From positions 18,358,781 to 18,422,780 of the forward strand of contig OZ026626.1 of assembly GCA_964020975.1 (NCBI GenBank): a stretch of 64,000 bases of DNA, read 5' to 3'. The position numbers and the translations under genes were made by a program. Every line of letters begins with the position of its first letter. The stretch's first letter is position 1. The stretch comes from Hermodice carunculata (Eukaryota > Annelida > Polychaeta > Eunicida > Amphinomidae). Below the pieces are notes generated by a model. It did not search any database. It was not told the DNA's origin and saw nothing but the letters and a program-made list of their open reading frames with translations. Positions 10,771 to 21,860 of this stretch are shown here, in pieces.

Positions 10771-10992
10771 TATGGTGTGGTGATAAGACGGGTTTTATGC
10801 ATTAGCAGAAACACATCACAAATAAGTGAATTTGTAAGGAGAGTAAAAATATTGATGAAAAAACTATGCCACAAAACCTATGACACCAAAAAGCTATATA
10901 AAACTCTGTTGAAGTGTTTCTATAGATATGGAACAATACTGACAAAATACAACACTCATTCCAAGACACTAATAGATGATATTAATCTGTAG
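10771..10992 (+). mobile_element. Penelope-like reverse transcriptase, C-terminal fragment
   Basis: The translated frame includes RRVLCISRNTSQISEFVRRV and KKLYKTLLKCFYRYGTILTK. This matches the region just after the RT core of the fragment at 44.7-45.5 kb (RQVIRIARNT there). It has no ATG start and no catalytic core. It begins abruptly at TATGG, the same point where the alignment to the second copy is strong. Assigned to Penelope-like elements by motif memory, not by a search. Confidence 0.6.
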
Positions 10993-11600
10993 ATTTAGGT
11001 AGGGCTAACACAGAAGTGGTGGTAGGGCGATAGTTGGTATTCTGTAAAGTTAACTTAAACCCACCTAGAGAGTTTCCCATATTTAGGTCACTGCTGCATT
11101 GAAGAAAAATGGCGGTACCATTATATCTTCAAATATTAAATAACTCATTGTAGCTGCACCAATTATTTATGACACTTGGTCCTAAGGATGCCTCAGACAC
11201 CTAGTAAAAACTAGGTCACTGGGTCACATATTTAGGTCACAGTGCTGCATTGAAGAAAAATGGCCTTGCCATGATATCGCTGCTCATTGCATTTGCACCA
11301 AAGCTTTGTCAGTAGGTAAAACAGAAGTAACCTTGACCTACCAGAGGGGGTATTGTCGTCACCTGTGCGTCTGTCCCCCTGTCAGACCATCCCGGCGGAG
11401 GGGTTTTTGGTCACTGATTGGCTTCTAGTTGTCAAACTGTTGGGTGATCATGGTGAAATTAAAACATATTATGGTCATGAAGATAGTTGCTTGTCTTTCA
11501 GGTCCTGACTTGGCTGCAGATCTGTGAGAGATAGTAAAGTAACAAGTCAAGGAGGTGCTAACAGTATTGACTGCTCGATACGCCCACTGTAATGGTAAGT
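10993..11600 (+). repeat. diverged composite-repeat body
   Basis: Contains two related modules with CATATTTAGGTCAC followed by TGCTGCATTGAAGAAAAATGG (first ~20 bases shared), near 11080 and 11228. A second head-like piece GGGGGTATTGTCGTCACC is at 11347. Probably the remains of tandem modules of the same family. Confidence 0.5.
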
Positions 11601-11609
11601 AATGCCAAA

Positions 11610-11733
11610 ATTTTTATATATATATGTATATATATGCATGTATGTATATATATGTTTATTTATATATATATGTGTATATATATATGTGTGTGTATATATA
11701 TGTATGTATATATATATGTGTATATATATATAC

Positions 11734-11773
<40 letters not shown>

Positions 11774-11782
11774 GCACACACA
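11610..11782. repeat. AT-rich (TATA/TATG)n microsatellite
   Basis: Mixed TA, TG and TATG units, passing into CACGCACACA at the right edge. Tyr-Ile repeat frames on both strands are artefacts. Confidence 0.95.
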
Positions 11783-11966
11783 TACAGTGGTCTGACTCTT
11801 GTGAGGTACCCTGACGAGAGGCCATCCCCTCTACGGAGGCCCTTAAACTCTCCGTGCATCAAGTATGATATTTTCATTTTATTTTTACCCTCACAACAGG
11901 CCACCCCTCTCATAAGGCGAGATTTCTGGTGCACTTGAGTGGCATTATAAGAGGGGGACCACTGTA
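11783..11966. mobile_element. TA-type MITE, CTTATAAG subfamily copy 1
   Basis: The left end is TACAGTGGTCTGACTCTT and the right end AAGAGGGGGACCACTGTA. The terminal TA dinucleotides fit a TA target duplication, and the element sits beside a TA microsatellite. Its sisters are at 48954-49137 and 53522-53702. Confidence 0.8.
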
Positions 11967-12154
11967 TATACATGTATGTATTTTTTTTAAAAGGTAATGA
12001 ACTTTTGTTTCAAAACAATTGCTTGTCCTTAAATTTACTTCAGGAATTGTGAAGTACTAAGTATAATTTCCTCCCCTATAAAACTGTCGAGGTTATTATA
12101 AATTAAATTACAGTACAGGACCTTAAGCATTCATACACTCTAGGCACCCAGTGG
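11967..12154. other. AT-rich spacer
   Basis: Nothing recognisable between two repeats. Confidence 0.4.
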
Positions 12155-12665
12155 TTTTTACCCTTCAGCTTTATGAGGCCGACGGGTATTGTCGTACCCT
12201 GCGCCGTCTGTCCATCCATCCCATGGTTTTACCACCATAACTTCAGAAATTTTTGAGACAGGACTTTCAGATTGCACATGATATTACACTCCTATATGGC
12301 CTAATTTGTGTGCAAGTGTAGTTGACCTTGATCTATTTCTCAAAGTCACACAGTGGTCACATGTGCTAAGCAACATTACCGCTCTAACTATTGAAAGCCT
12401 GCATCTAGCAATTTAAATCGTACACACAAGAAGCTTCATAGAGTGATCTAGAAGCCTATTGAAAATCAAGGTCATAGCTCTATATTTGACGTACTTTTTG
12501 AGGTCAAAGTTCAAGTGCACAATGGTGGTATTGGTATAAGTATAGAAGTTTTTAAGTCAGTTACATGAAATTTTATATACACATGTATCACAACCAAAGA
12601 ATGTGTCATGAATCAAAAGTAGGTCACTAGGTGTAGTATCTGGGTCACAGTGGCCTATTCATTGA
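12155..12665 (+). repeat. composite repeat with CCTTCAGC head
   Basis: The head is a foldback with CCTTCAGCTTTATGAGGCCG, then GACGGGTATTGTCGT and CGTCTGTCCATCCATCC. The body carries TTGACCTTGATC and AAGTCACACAGTGGTCAC modules. No coding content. Confidence 0.6.
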
Positions 12666-12884
12666 AATTTTGTTGACCATTGTAACATCAGAAATTCCTA
12701 TTCATTTACGGCAAAAGAGATTGAAGGCGGCCGAAGGTTACTGGTACAAACACGGTATTTTTGTATTAGTTTTGCCAAGCAAGTCATGCTCTAGCTGCCA
12801 ATATGGTGGCTGTGCATATCATTCACTTGCAGGCATTATGCCAACACTGGATACCATGGAATGGGCATTAATTGTTATTGCAGT

Positions 12885-13175
12885 TAGTCCTTCCTTTTAG
12901 AGACCACTCTAAGGCATGTCTAAATGTGGTTGTATAAAGCAGATGGTCTCACAATGGAAGTCAAATAAATGAGAAAATATCATGAGGGACCTCCAAAAGG
13001 CAGGGCCAGAATTTCGGTGAGAATCATAGAATCCATTTTTGTAAAGATTCTCCTAAACTTGTCTTTCTTTAAGAAGAAAATTAATTGACAAAAATTCAAA
13101 TAGATTCTCGCAAAATTGCGCAAAATTCTGGCCCTGAAAGGCAGGTGGTCTCTTGTTGGAGTGTCTTTTCAATGT
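12885..13175. mobile_element. TA-type MITE interrupted by a hAT-like element
   Basis: The left part has TTTTAGAGACCACTCTAAGG and GCAGATGGTCTCACAATGG. The right part resumes AAAGGCAGGTGGTCTCTTG. The 136-bp insertion at 13001 splits it. An intact relative at 34738 keeps AAAAGGCAGGTGGTC, giving the pre-insertion site. Confidence 0.7.
13001..13136. mobile_element. 136-bp hAT-like MITE, copy 2, nested
   Basis: CAGGGCCAGAATTTCGG to AAATTCTGGCCCTG. It is flanked by AAAGG on both sides (12996-13000 and 13137-13141). It lies inside a TA-type element, so it is the younger of the two. Confidence 0.9.
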
Positions 13176-13320
13176 TTGGACCAGTGATAGTTTGTAAGGA
13201 AGTTTAATACAGTGGTACATGGCCATCCCTTCAGCCAAGAAGCAGCCACATACAGCAGATGACCCATCACTGCAGGTAAATTTACAAAGAAACGGACTTC
13301 TATATCCAAGGCTAGTGGCC

Positions 13321-13571
13321 TTAACTCATTCCATACTATGGTCACAGGCCTTGGTCAGTGGTTCTGGCACTGCCTGGCAAGTCATGCTGCAGCTGCCGCA
13401 AGGGCAGCTGCAGCATGACTTGCCAGGCAGTACCAGAACCACTGACTTAAGACTATGGGCATGTTGGTACTTGAAGCAAAGCTCTTTTCATAAAGAATTT
13501 AAATATGCAATTGTCGTCTTACATCTAGGTCAATATACGGAAAAATCAGGGACTGGTATGGAATGAGTTAA
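13321..13571. mobile_element. TTAA-type B palindromic MITE, copy 2
   Basis: TTAACTCATTCCATACTATG to GTATGGAATGAGTTAA, with clean TTAA on both sides. The palindrome at 13354-13446 (93 bp) has arms GTCAGTGGTTCTGGCACTG and its partner, with centre CCGCAAGGG and a single arm mismatch. A 115-codon frame through it is spurious. Confidence 0.9.
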
Positions 13572-14672
13572 AAAAGTAGTGTGGCTGTTCATGGCAGTGG
13601 TTGCATACTGCAGGTGCCACTGCACAGTATTCAACATGAATATGGAGAAAATTGAAGCTGTCATTATTATGAATTCAACAATGATTTATGTAGTTTTGGG
13701 GGTCGGGAAGGGGGGGGGGGTTATACCAAAAGATGCAGGCTTTTGAAGGCGAATTGTAAAGGTCATAAAGAAAACAATAAAAAAAAAAACGCCTTATATT
13801 TCAGGGAAATCAGTTCACTGTTGTATGTAAGTACACATAAGCACTGACATTTTTATACCATTAGTTATATGTCTTTATAGCCTTCACTTTTCACCTCCCT
13901 GGACCACATGCAGCCTGAGCTGTTGGGGAGATGTTGAGAGTGCTCCTAGAATTCCATACAGCTCCGTCTACATTTACAAAGCCTCCAAGACTCCCGCCTC
14001 AGCAGGAGATCTTCCACTTTTTCGTACTTTTTTATAAAGTCTCCCACTCTTCTGCTTTTTGAAACTAAAAAAAAAATGTTAGCATTATTCCATTAGTGGC
14101 TGTAAAGTACTGTTTTGCTGTGTTGTATTTTATATGTGCGGAATATGTCTATAGATGATAGTGCCTAAATTGGTCCAAAATGCAGGAAAGGAAGGTGCAA
14201 ATTTCAAATTTTTTGAGAGTGAGCATGCCCCAGACCCCCTCAGCTATGCTTCGCGCCTCACCCTCCGGCTTTTCAGTACCTGAAGGAGGGAGATCTCCCA
14301 CTTTTGAATAGGCTAGCTTAATGGAAGCTCTGCATTTGAAGTGAGTGGTTACTGTCACTCCCATCCAGATGCATGTGGAAACATTTCAAATGAAAGGAGT
14401 TGTTTATATCTTGTCTGTTGTACAAAACGCATTTCAAAGAATGTGGCCTTATATTCATAGCTCCCCTAAGAGCTGTCTTACGTATAATGAGAGAGCTATC
14501 TCTTTATGCAGCAGCTCCCCTGTAATTGTTCTCATGGCAGAACCTGTAATGTCAACAACTTAACAAAGGTGAAGTCAACTTTAAAATTAAAATTATTCAC
14601 ATGGGCCTGTGTAAGGTTTGCATGGCAGACCAATTGACAGACATGTGTGCTTTGCATCTCTAAACTGACTGC
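13572..14672. other. unique sequence with G-rich tract
   Basis: A G run at about 13711-13720 and an A run near 13781. A possible pair of diverged units with 'CTCCCACTTTT' near 14012 and 14285 is too weak to call. No gene. Confidence 0.35.
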
Positions 14673-14851
14673 TTAACTCATTCCATACCAGTCCCTGATT
14701 TTTCCGTATATTTACCTAGATTTAAGATGACAATTGCATATTTAAATTCTTCATGCCAAGAGCTTTGGTTCAAGTACCAACATGCCTATAGTCTTAAGTC
14801 AGTGTCAGAACCACTGACCAAGGCCTGTGACCATAGTATGGAATGAGTTAA
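14673..14851. mobile_element. TTAA-type B element, palindrome deleted
   Basis: Both ends match type B (TTAACTCATTCCATACC and GTATGGAATGAGTTAA), reversed relative to copy 2. The palindrome is reduced to AGTGTCAGAACCACTGACC, that is, little more than one outer arm. This is the expected product of replication slippage across a hairpin. Confidence 0.85.
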
Positions 14852-15120
14852 TTTGGCTGAGGTCTGGGTCATCTGCAGTCTGTTAGTGTTGACCAGTGTG
14901 TTCCCGATTGCTAGAAATAACCATAGACCCAGGAATGACAAGCTGAATTAACACAACTTGTCAGAATTATTCATACATTGCTCTGTTGGGCAGACACAGA
15001 AAACAGTAGATGTCGTGAGGTATTGCACTGTCCAATAGGAAGCCATCTTCGTCAGGCTATCAGGCCAGGTAAAGGTTTCTGGACCTCAACCAAATTGGCT
15101 TAGAACAGCTGAAATGTGTT

Positions 15121-15300
15121 ACAGTGGTGCCTGTCTTGAGAGACCCTTCCAATGAGAGACCGCATATCTTTTTAAGACCAGTCTCTCAGAACATGGTGCC
15201 ATCTTTTTCATGTTATTATATCTCTAATGAAAGACCACCTGTTTTGAGAGACCATGTTTTCACCTGCCCAAGGGGTGGCCTCTCAAGACAGGGACCACTA
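15121..15300. mobile_element. TA-type MITE (GAGAGACC family)
   Basis: CAGTGGTGCCTGTCTTGAGA at the left and TCTCAAGACAGGGACCACTA at the right. The core has GAGAGACCATGTTTTCACC and a closely matching sister at 1168-1346. Confidence 0.8.
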
Positions 15301-15489
15301 TGTTTAAAAATACATGTACTTGATGGGCATTGTTAAATTGTATCGATGATTTGGTAATTTGGCTAGTACAATATAATGATACAAAATGGGCAATAAATAG
15401 AGCCTTTAAAAATCTTGCCTATACATTTACTTACTGTCAAAAATCTATAATTAAGCGATATTCTAAACTAATATACCTTAAAGTGTGCT

Positions 15490-15730
15490 TGAAAATCCTC
15501 CTTTTTATGGGTCCAGGTTATTATGTTTTCAGATTGTCCATCTATCTGGCGGTGGTTCCGTCAATGGTTTCGTCCATCTACCATTTATTTGTGAACATGA
15601 TACATGTACCTCAAGATGTTCTGGTCACCTGAAACTCAAATTTACCTTAACGCCATTTCTTGACTTGATAACATTTTTGTGACCTTGACCTCATTTTCAA
15701 GGTCATGTGACCCATATTTGTGCAAAGGAA
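15490..15730 (+). repeat. diverged composite repeat ('GTCACCTGAAACTCAAAT')
   Basis: Words TTTGTGAACATGATACATG, GGTCACCTGAAACTCAAAT and GTGACCTTGACCTCATTTTC recur in the unit at 43780-44050. A weaker relative is at 17990-18350. The TGACCTTGACC motif faces AAGGTCATG, an inverted pair. Confidence 0.6.
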
Positions 15731-16450
15731 GACACAGCTTTTAACCGATTGCCTTGATCTACACTTCAGCAGAATATCTATCACACTAAAATATTCCGAA
15801 AGAATTTTTTTCCTAGAAACCCTAGAAAGGGTAATACAGTTACAAGTAATTCTTCAACTTACTGTGGATTCTCAGGAGCTTGATAGACAAGTTCAGAAAT
15901 GAGGCATGCTATGTCCTGTGGAAATCTTATTGATTGTTACAATGGCCAGTGACAGACTTATACAGTTGCCCAAGGAAGCCAGCATGTATATTCAGTTTGT
16001 CTTGTGAAATGTCGGCATATTTCCAGTGGTACTAGTACATGCACTGTAAGAACTCATTACCCAGCCCTTAATTGGTAATTTCCCCTTCAAATTGGTGTTG
16101 TGGTAGTTTCGTCTGCTCGTCATGATAGTCTTCAAGAACCTTGTGCCTGGCCTGAATGATTGGATAAGATTTCAGGAATGCTGCTATGTTTTTATCTTTC
16201 AGGACCTGTGTGTTACACGTATGCCAATGTATCCCTATGCAACTTTTTGCCATTAAAAATCACAATGATCAGCATCTAGTGTTGCAAATGTCATCTGTGT
16301 CTGCTTCTTCCTTTTTTTTCCATTAAGAATATGTTATCATTCACTAATTTTCTGTACCAAACTTTGGACCTGCAAGTTGTACTCCTAGTGAAACAAGGAA
16401 AGTTGTTGACTTGGCTTCTAAGGGGTTAAACATGGCCCAGCAATACATTG
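15731..16450. other. unique intergenic sequence
   Basis: No recognisable exon or element. A 61-codon minus-strand frame (16068-16253) lacks support. Confidence 0.4.
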
Positions 16451-16684
16451 TTAACTCATTCCACCCCAATGACACTTTTTCGTGCTAATATCTAAATGTC
16501 GTCTGCCAATTGTATTTTACTAGTTAAGGGATTATATGAAATTTTGGATGAAATTTGCATGGAAGATGATTCCAAATTATATGCCCATGGTCAACAACTT
16601 TCCTTGGGACACTGGGTGCATTGCACCCAGAGCGCACCAAGGAAAGATGTTGACTAAGTTTTCTATCAGGATGGAATGAGTTAA
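16451..16684. mobile_element. TTAA-type C palindromic MITE, copy 1
   Basis: TTAACTCATTCCACCCCAAT to ATGGAATGAGTTAA. The palindrome at 16590-16654 (65 bp, imperfect) has outer arms GTCAACAACTTTCCTTGG. The side region GTCGTCTGCCAATTGTATTT also occurs, inverted, in copy 2 at 60525. Confidence 0.85.
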
Positions 16685-17980
16685 ATTTGATCAGTAAGTT
16701 CCTGTCTCTTTTGCTTGCCACAGCTAATGTACACTCAAGGAAACAGGCCACGACTATGTTGTCATGAAAGTCTTTTCTTGCCCACATGTATGCATTTATC
16801 GTGTAGAAAATACAGAAGTCTGGTGATGAAGTTACACGATGAAGTCACACGACCAATGCTCTGCCAGCTTACTGTGTTCTGTACGCAGGCACACTTATTG
16901 TCATGCCATGTCTGGAGCCTAGCTGTGTGGACTCGCACTTCCAAGTGATGAAATCCTGGTTCAGGGGAAAGCAATACTAAGCCGCTATTGGCCTTTGTAG
17001 GCAACTGCTTCTGTTGACCTGTTAGAACTTGGTACAAGTGAACACAGGGAATTAACCTGTTCACTTCAGGTTGTTCCAATCCAGAAAAGGGTTAATATAT
17101 GGTGTAGGTGAGGTACATGTACATGTACTATGGGTGCCTGCAGAATTTAGTTGAAATCTGTTCTGACATCTGAAGTGGCTATAGGTGAGAATCGTTAGTG
17201 TCAGTGCCACTAACACTGCTATGTGTGTTGCGAAATAATCTGCGTGCTTTTCCCTGGCATCAGACATCTCCACAGGGAGCATATGTGAGTCAGTTGTCAG
17301 GTAGGACACAGGCAGTGGGGCTGGGATGTTGAGGTTGGCATGAGCTTTATACAGGTATGCTAATGATGTATATATAGATTATATATATGTATAAAATCAG
17401 ATTGTTTATGTTGGCCGACCGCAGGTCACTGTAAGGTCTGAATTTAGATACTGTATCAGTACAAATTTTCCTGAACAGTACTTTCCTGTACTTACATAAA
17501 TTCAAAATTTCCCGCTTTTAATTTTCCTGAATCACCGATCGGTAATGCTAAGGTCCAGACAGTGTCATGTGCACATTGATTGTTTTTTTTCCGTTTTTTT
17601 TTTTTTTTTTGAATTGAAACACCTCAGGAAAATTAATACCTCACGAAAATTTGTACCTCTATACAGTAATGTTGATATAGATTGAATGAAAATGTAGGTA
17701 GGACAGTTTGTGATTTCAGAATACACTGTGGTCTTTTGACAATAACAGGGATGTTTGAGGATGATGATGATATTAGTGATGATGACAGACAAGGATGTTC
17801 ACGACCATATGTAGATCATGCTTTAAAGAATTTAGATACCTTTCATCTTGTGCATGTGGGACATCTGGAGAAAGCTGCTTCTATGAAATGGGTGTACACT
17901 TATATGGTCAATTTCTTCAAAACTGCATGGAAACACTTCTGGGTACCATAGACCTTAATGTGTGGAACAGAGGGCACTGC
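16685..17980. other. unique sequence
   Basis: Contains a GTACATGTACATGTAC block near 17112, a T tract near 17591-17610 and several 60-105 codon frames with no signals. I see no support for exons. Confidence 0.35.
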
Positions 17981-17984
17981 ATCT

Positions 17985-18355
17985 TTCTGTCTTTTAAGGG
18001 TCCGCCCCATAGGGGGGGTTCCCTTTCTGTTTTTGGGTTGTCCGTCCATCCAAATGTGGGCATTCTCATTACCGTGTATCTACCAAATGCCTCCATGTAT
18101 TTTGCTCAAATTTGGCAATATGCTTACCTTACCTGGCAAGATGAACTGATTAGATTTTGGTGTCACCATGACCTAATTTCAGCAAATGGCAGCTTAATTA
18201 CAAGCTCCTTAGGGCTCATTACCTCAATACATGTATCTCCAGAATGCTCCAATGATTTTGCTCCAATTTGGCAGCATGCTTATCCAGCATGCCAAGATGA
18301 ACTGGTTAGATTTTGGTGTCACCATGACCTTATTTGAGCAAATGGGGGACCCTTC
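17985..18355 (+). repeat. composite repeat with two GGTGTCACCATGACC modules
   Basis: The head is GGGTCCGCCCCATAGGGGGG, then TTGTCCGTCCATCC. The word TTAGATTTTGGTGTCACCAT occurs near 18149 and 18305, a period of about 157 bp. A 180-codon frame spanning it is repeat-derived, not a gene. Confidence 0.65.
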
Positions 18356-18385
18356 AGTCAACGCTTGCATTGAAGGCGTGTTTAG

Positions 18386-19375
18386 TGTAGCTCTGTTGAC
18401 TAGAGCTTATCAGATCACTCATATCTGTCTGTCTGTCAGTCTATTTGTGTCTTTTGGTTGTGGAAGTGACACTGTCCACAGATTTCAAGTTATCCCCCTC
18501 TAGCTATCAGGGTTTATCAAGTGCATGGCTATCTAGGTCATTGAGCTCCATAGTGGTGCTGCCACCTATAGTATTGCATAATATAGGGGCCAATGCAATT
18601 TTTTAAAAGGGTTTTTAGTGAATCATCATGAAACTTGGTGGGAATGTCAATCGGGCAAAAAGATGTAAACAGGTGGAAATTTGTTGGCGCGACCTGCAGT
18701 CTAGTACAAAAAATATGGACCAAAATGTGTTGAGAGCATTAAAATCAATACGTTAAGACAGAATAAGCCTTATGATTCCAAACTTGTGCACCCACATGTG
18801 CATCATGTGGAGAAGTTTTATGTTGCATACATGTAATATGAATGACCTTGACCTACCTTCTCAAGGTCACAAGAAAAACTTCAAGCAGATAATTTTTTTG
18901 TTATGGTCATTACGTCTGAACTTGTGTACATAAATCAATATGCCATCACAGTAATATTACACGGACTAAAGTTGATAATGGATGGTGTCAGGGTGATGCC
19001 ATTGGTGGTATTAAGTTGAACTAGCTTCATAGAAATTTATTATTTTAATTATAAATTGACAAGGGACTTGTAAATTTGCACCAAATATGCATTAGGCCAA
19101 GGGTCAAATTTTGTAATGAGTTGTTGGACCATGACCTGTTTTTGTAGGTCATTAAACCCTTAAAAAGGGACACTAAATTTAACATATGACAAAAAAAAAG
19201 GAATGATAACAAATGTACCACAAATGCGAGTTCATGTGGAAGTTTGATGTAGCATTATGGTTGACCTTGAATGATTTTTCGGGGTCATGGAAGGAATGCA
19301 TTTCAGGAAATGAATATTTGGTTATGATCATCAGTAAGTAGAGCATTAGGTCCAGGGGCCTCCTGCTGAATGGTT
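18386..19375 (+). mobile_element. composite unit with AGCTCTGTTGACTAGAGCTTAT head
   Basis: A foldback head (AGCTCTGTTGACTAGAGC) followed by (GTCT)n. The body has GTGGCGCCACC-like and TGACCTTGACCTACCTTC modules. The tail reads AGAGCATTAGGTCCAGGGGC with a short hairpin, comparable to the tail at 27363. Confidence 0.6.
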
Positions 19376-19400
19376 TGTGCTTCTTCACCATGGGCAGATA

Positions 19401-19505
19401 AGATATGGGAGGATTTTGTTTAGATATGGGAGGGTTTTGTTAAGATATGGGAGGGTTCTGTTAAGATATGGGAGGGTTCTGTTAAGATATGGGAGGGTTT
19501 TGTTA
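19401..19505. repeat. 21-bp tandem repeat, 5 copies
   Basis: Units of AGATATGGGAGGGTTTTGTT plus one base, with only a few substitutions. It follows directly on the composite unit tail. Confidence 0.95.
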
Positions 19506-19690
19506 TCCCCTGCAACAGTCAACCATGCACCAACCCCGACTACTGTATGATACTGGTGGCGCCACCTATAATTTGACTACTTTACTGGGAAATCTCAAAA
19601 AATACTGATGAGAGCTTTACAAGATTTTTGTCAGAGACTCAGCTTAGGATGGACCAAGTATCTTAATTAAAAACTGGCTTCCTTTGGTCA

Positions 19691-21860
19691 TTTTTAGCTC
19701 AGCTGACTTGTCAGTCAGCTGAGCTTATCTTATGGTCCTCCGTCCGTCGTCCGTCCGTCCGTCCGTCCGTCAACAATTTACATTTTCGACTTCTTCTCCG
19801 AAACCGTCAGCCAAATCCACTTCAAACTTGGTGGGGATGTGCCTTGGGTAGGTGTTTTCCAAGTTTGTTCAAATGGTCATGGTCCATTGATTTTTGGATT
19901 TTTAATGAATTTTTTTGTTCTTTTTTGGGCAAATCTTAAAAAATCTTCTTCTCTGAAACCGCTCACCCAATTACTTTGATATCACACAGAAACACTCCCT
20001 GGGACACCTAGTTCTTGATTTGTTCACCAGGTGGCGCTGCAATTTTTCCTATTTTTTTTATGAATTTTTGTGTGTTTTAGCTATTTTCGACTTCTTCTCT
20101 AGAACTGTCCCTCAGATTAAGCTGAAACATGGTGGATATGTTCCTTGTAAAAGGGTCAAACAAAGTTTTCACTATGTGGGAATGCTGCAGATTCCTGATT
20201 TTTAACGATTTTTTCAATTCGGGTACTTATCGGTCAATGCAGCTTTCCTATTGATTACAATGGAAGTCAATGAGCATTCTAATGCTATTTCACATTTTTG
20301 ACTTCTTCTCCAAAACCGTCATCCAGATTAACTTCAAACTTGGTGGGGATGTACCTTTGGTGGGTGTCTACCAAGTTTGTTCAAATGGTCATGCTCCAGT
20401 GATTTTTGGATTTTTAATGAATTTTTTCTTCTTTTTTTGGACAAATCTTAAAAAATCTTTTTCTCTGAAAGCGCTTACTCAATCGCTCTGATATCACACG
20501 GAAAGACACCTAGGGACTCTGTGTTCTTAATTTGTTGACCAGGTGGCGCTGCAATTTTTTACTATTTTTTTTATGAATTTTTGTGTGTTCTAGCTATTTT
20601 CGACTTCTTCTCCAGAACCATTACTCAGATTAAGCTGAAACGTGGTGGATATGTTCCTTGTAGAAGGGTCAAACAAAGTTGTTCACTATGTGGGAATGCT
20701 GCAGATTTCTGATTTTTAACGACTTTTTCAATTCGGGTACTTATCGGTCAATGCAGCTTTCCTATTGATTACTATGGAAGTCAATGAGCATTCTAATGAT
20801 AATTCACATTTTCGACTTTTCCAAAACCGTCATCCAGATTAACTTCAAACTTGGTGGGGATGTACCTTGGGTGGGTGTCTACCAAGTTTGTTCCCATGGT
20901 CATGTTCCAATGAGTTTTGGTTTTTTTATGATTTTTTTTTTCAAAAATCTTTACAAAAGTTTTAATAGGAAAGTTTTAACATGGGAATTTCTTGTAATGG
21001 TTATAACTAAAATACTTTTGGCCAGATGTACGTCAAACTTGGTGGGGATGTGCCTTGGGTGGATCTCTACCAAGTTTGTTCAAATGGTCACGCTCTATTG
21101 ATTTTTGGAATTTCTATGAATTTTTTTTTGGGGGGGGGGGGGGGGCAAACCTTAAAAACTCTTCACCTCTGAAACTGCTCACCCAGTTGTTTTGATATCG
21201 TTTATAGACACTCCCAGGGGCGCATAGTTCCCAATTTGTTCACCAGGTGGCCCTGCAATTTTTTCTATTTTTTATTTTTATGAATTTTTTATATGGTTTT
21301 GTTATTTTTCATTTGTTCTCAGAACCATCACTCAGATTAAAGTGAAATGTGATGGATATGTTCTTGTGGAAGGGTCAAACAAAGTGTTTACTAGGTGGCA
21401 TTGCTTTAGATTCCTGATTTTTAAGTATTTTCCATTCGGGTACTTATCGATCAATGCATCTTTCCTATTGATTACTATGTAAGTCAATGGGCATTTTCTA
21501 GTGCTAATTTACAGGACAACTGACACAAAATTTACTGTTTACTTGAAAACTTGAGATCTGTTTTGAGTTAGTACTGTGCTGCACATGTTAATGTTTTTGT
21601 ATGAAGGTCATGCTCAGACAGTACATGAATGACTTTGACCTCTTTTCTGGGGTCACAGTGCAACATACATGAATTTTACTCTTCATTATAACTTGAGAAC
21701 TACTTGAACCTTGATGTTGCACATGTTAGTGTTCTTGTATAAAGGTCAGACTTACTCAGACCATGGATGACCTTGATCTTTTCCCAAGTCCCTAGAGCTG
21801 CAAGTGTGATGAATGTCAAGATCAGCTGAGCATGGGCTGTTCACACAGCCCTCTTGTTTA
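19691..21860 (+). mobile_element. full composite unit: AGCTCAGCTGA head, ~515-bp tandem modules, hairpin tail
   Basis: The head TTTTTAGCTCAGCTGACTTG folds back (GACTTGTCAGTCAGCTGAGC). It is followed by a (CCGT/GTCC)n microsatellite at 19738-19771. Inner modules of about 515 bp start near 19783, 20295 and 20812, each with CTTCTTCTCCGAAACCGTC and AAACTTGGTGGGGATG. The second half has GACCAGGTGGCGCTGCAATT-like sequence. The tail is the hairpin GGGCTGTTCACACAGCCC followed by TCTTGTTT. Tandem modules, an inner tetranucleotide microsatellite and hairpin ends resemble the architecture of bivalve 'pearl' elements and Helitron/Helentron derivatives. This is an inference from layout. Frames of 60-105 codons inside are artefacts. 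Confidence 0.7.

Noticed and set aside
17795-18337. 180-codon plus-strand frame
   Set aside because: It runs across two copies of a dispersed repeat module (GGTGTCACCATGACC), and the peptide repeats accordingly.
19691-21860. Composite units as true Helitrons
   Set aside because: No Rep/helicase, no 5' TC, and a tail ending CTTG rather than CTRR. Kept only as an architectural comparison.
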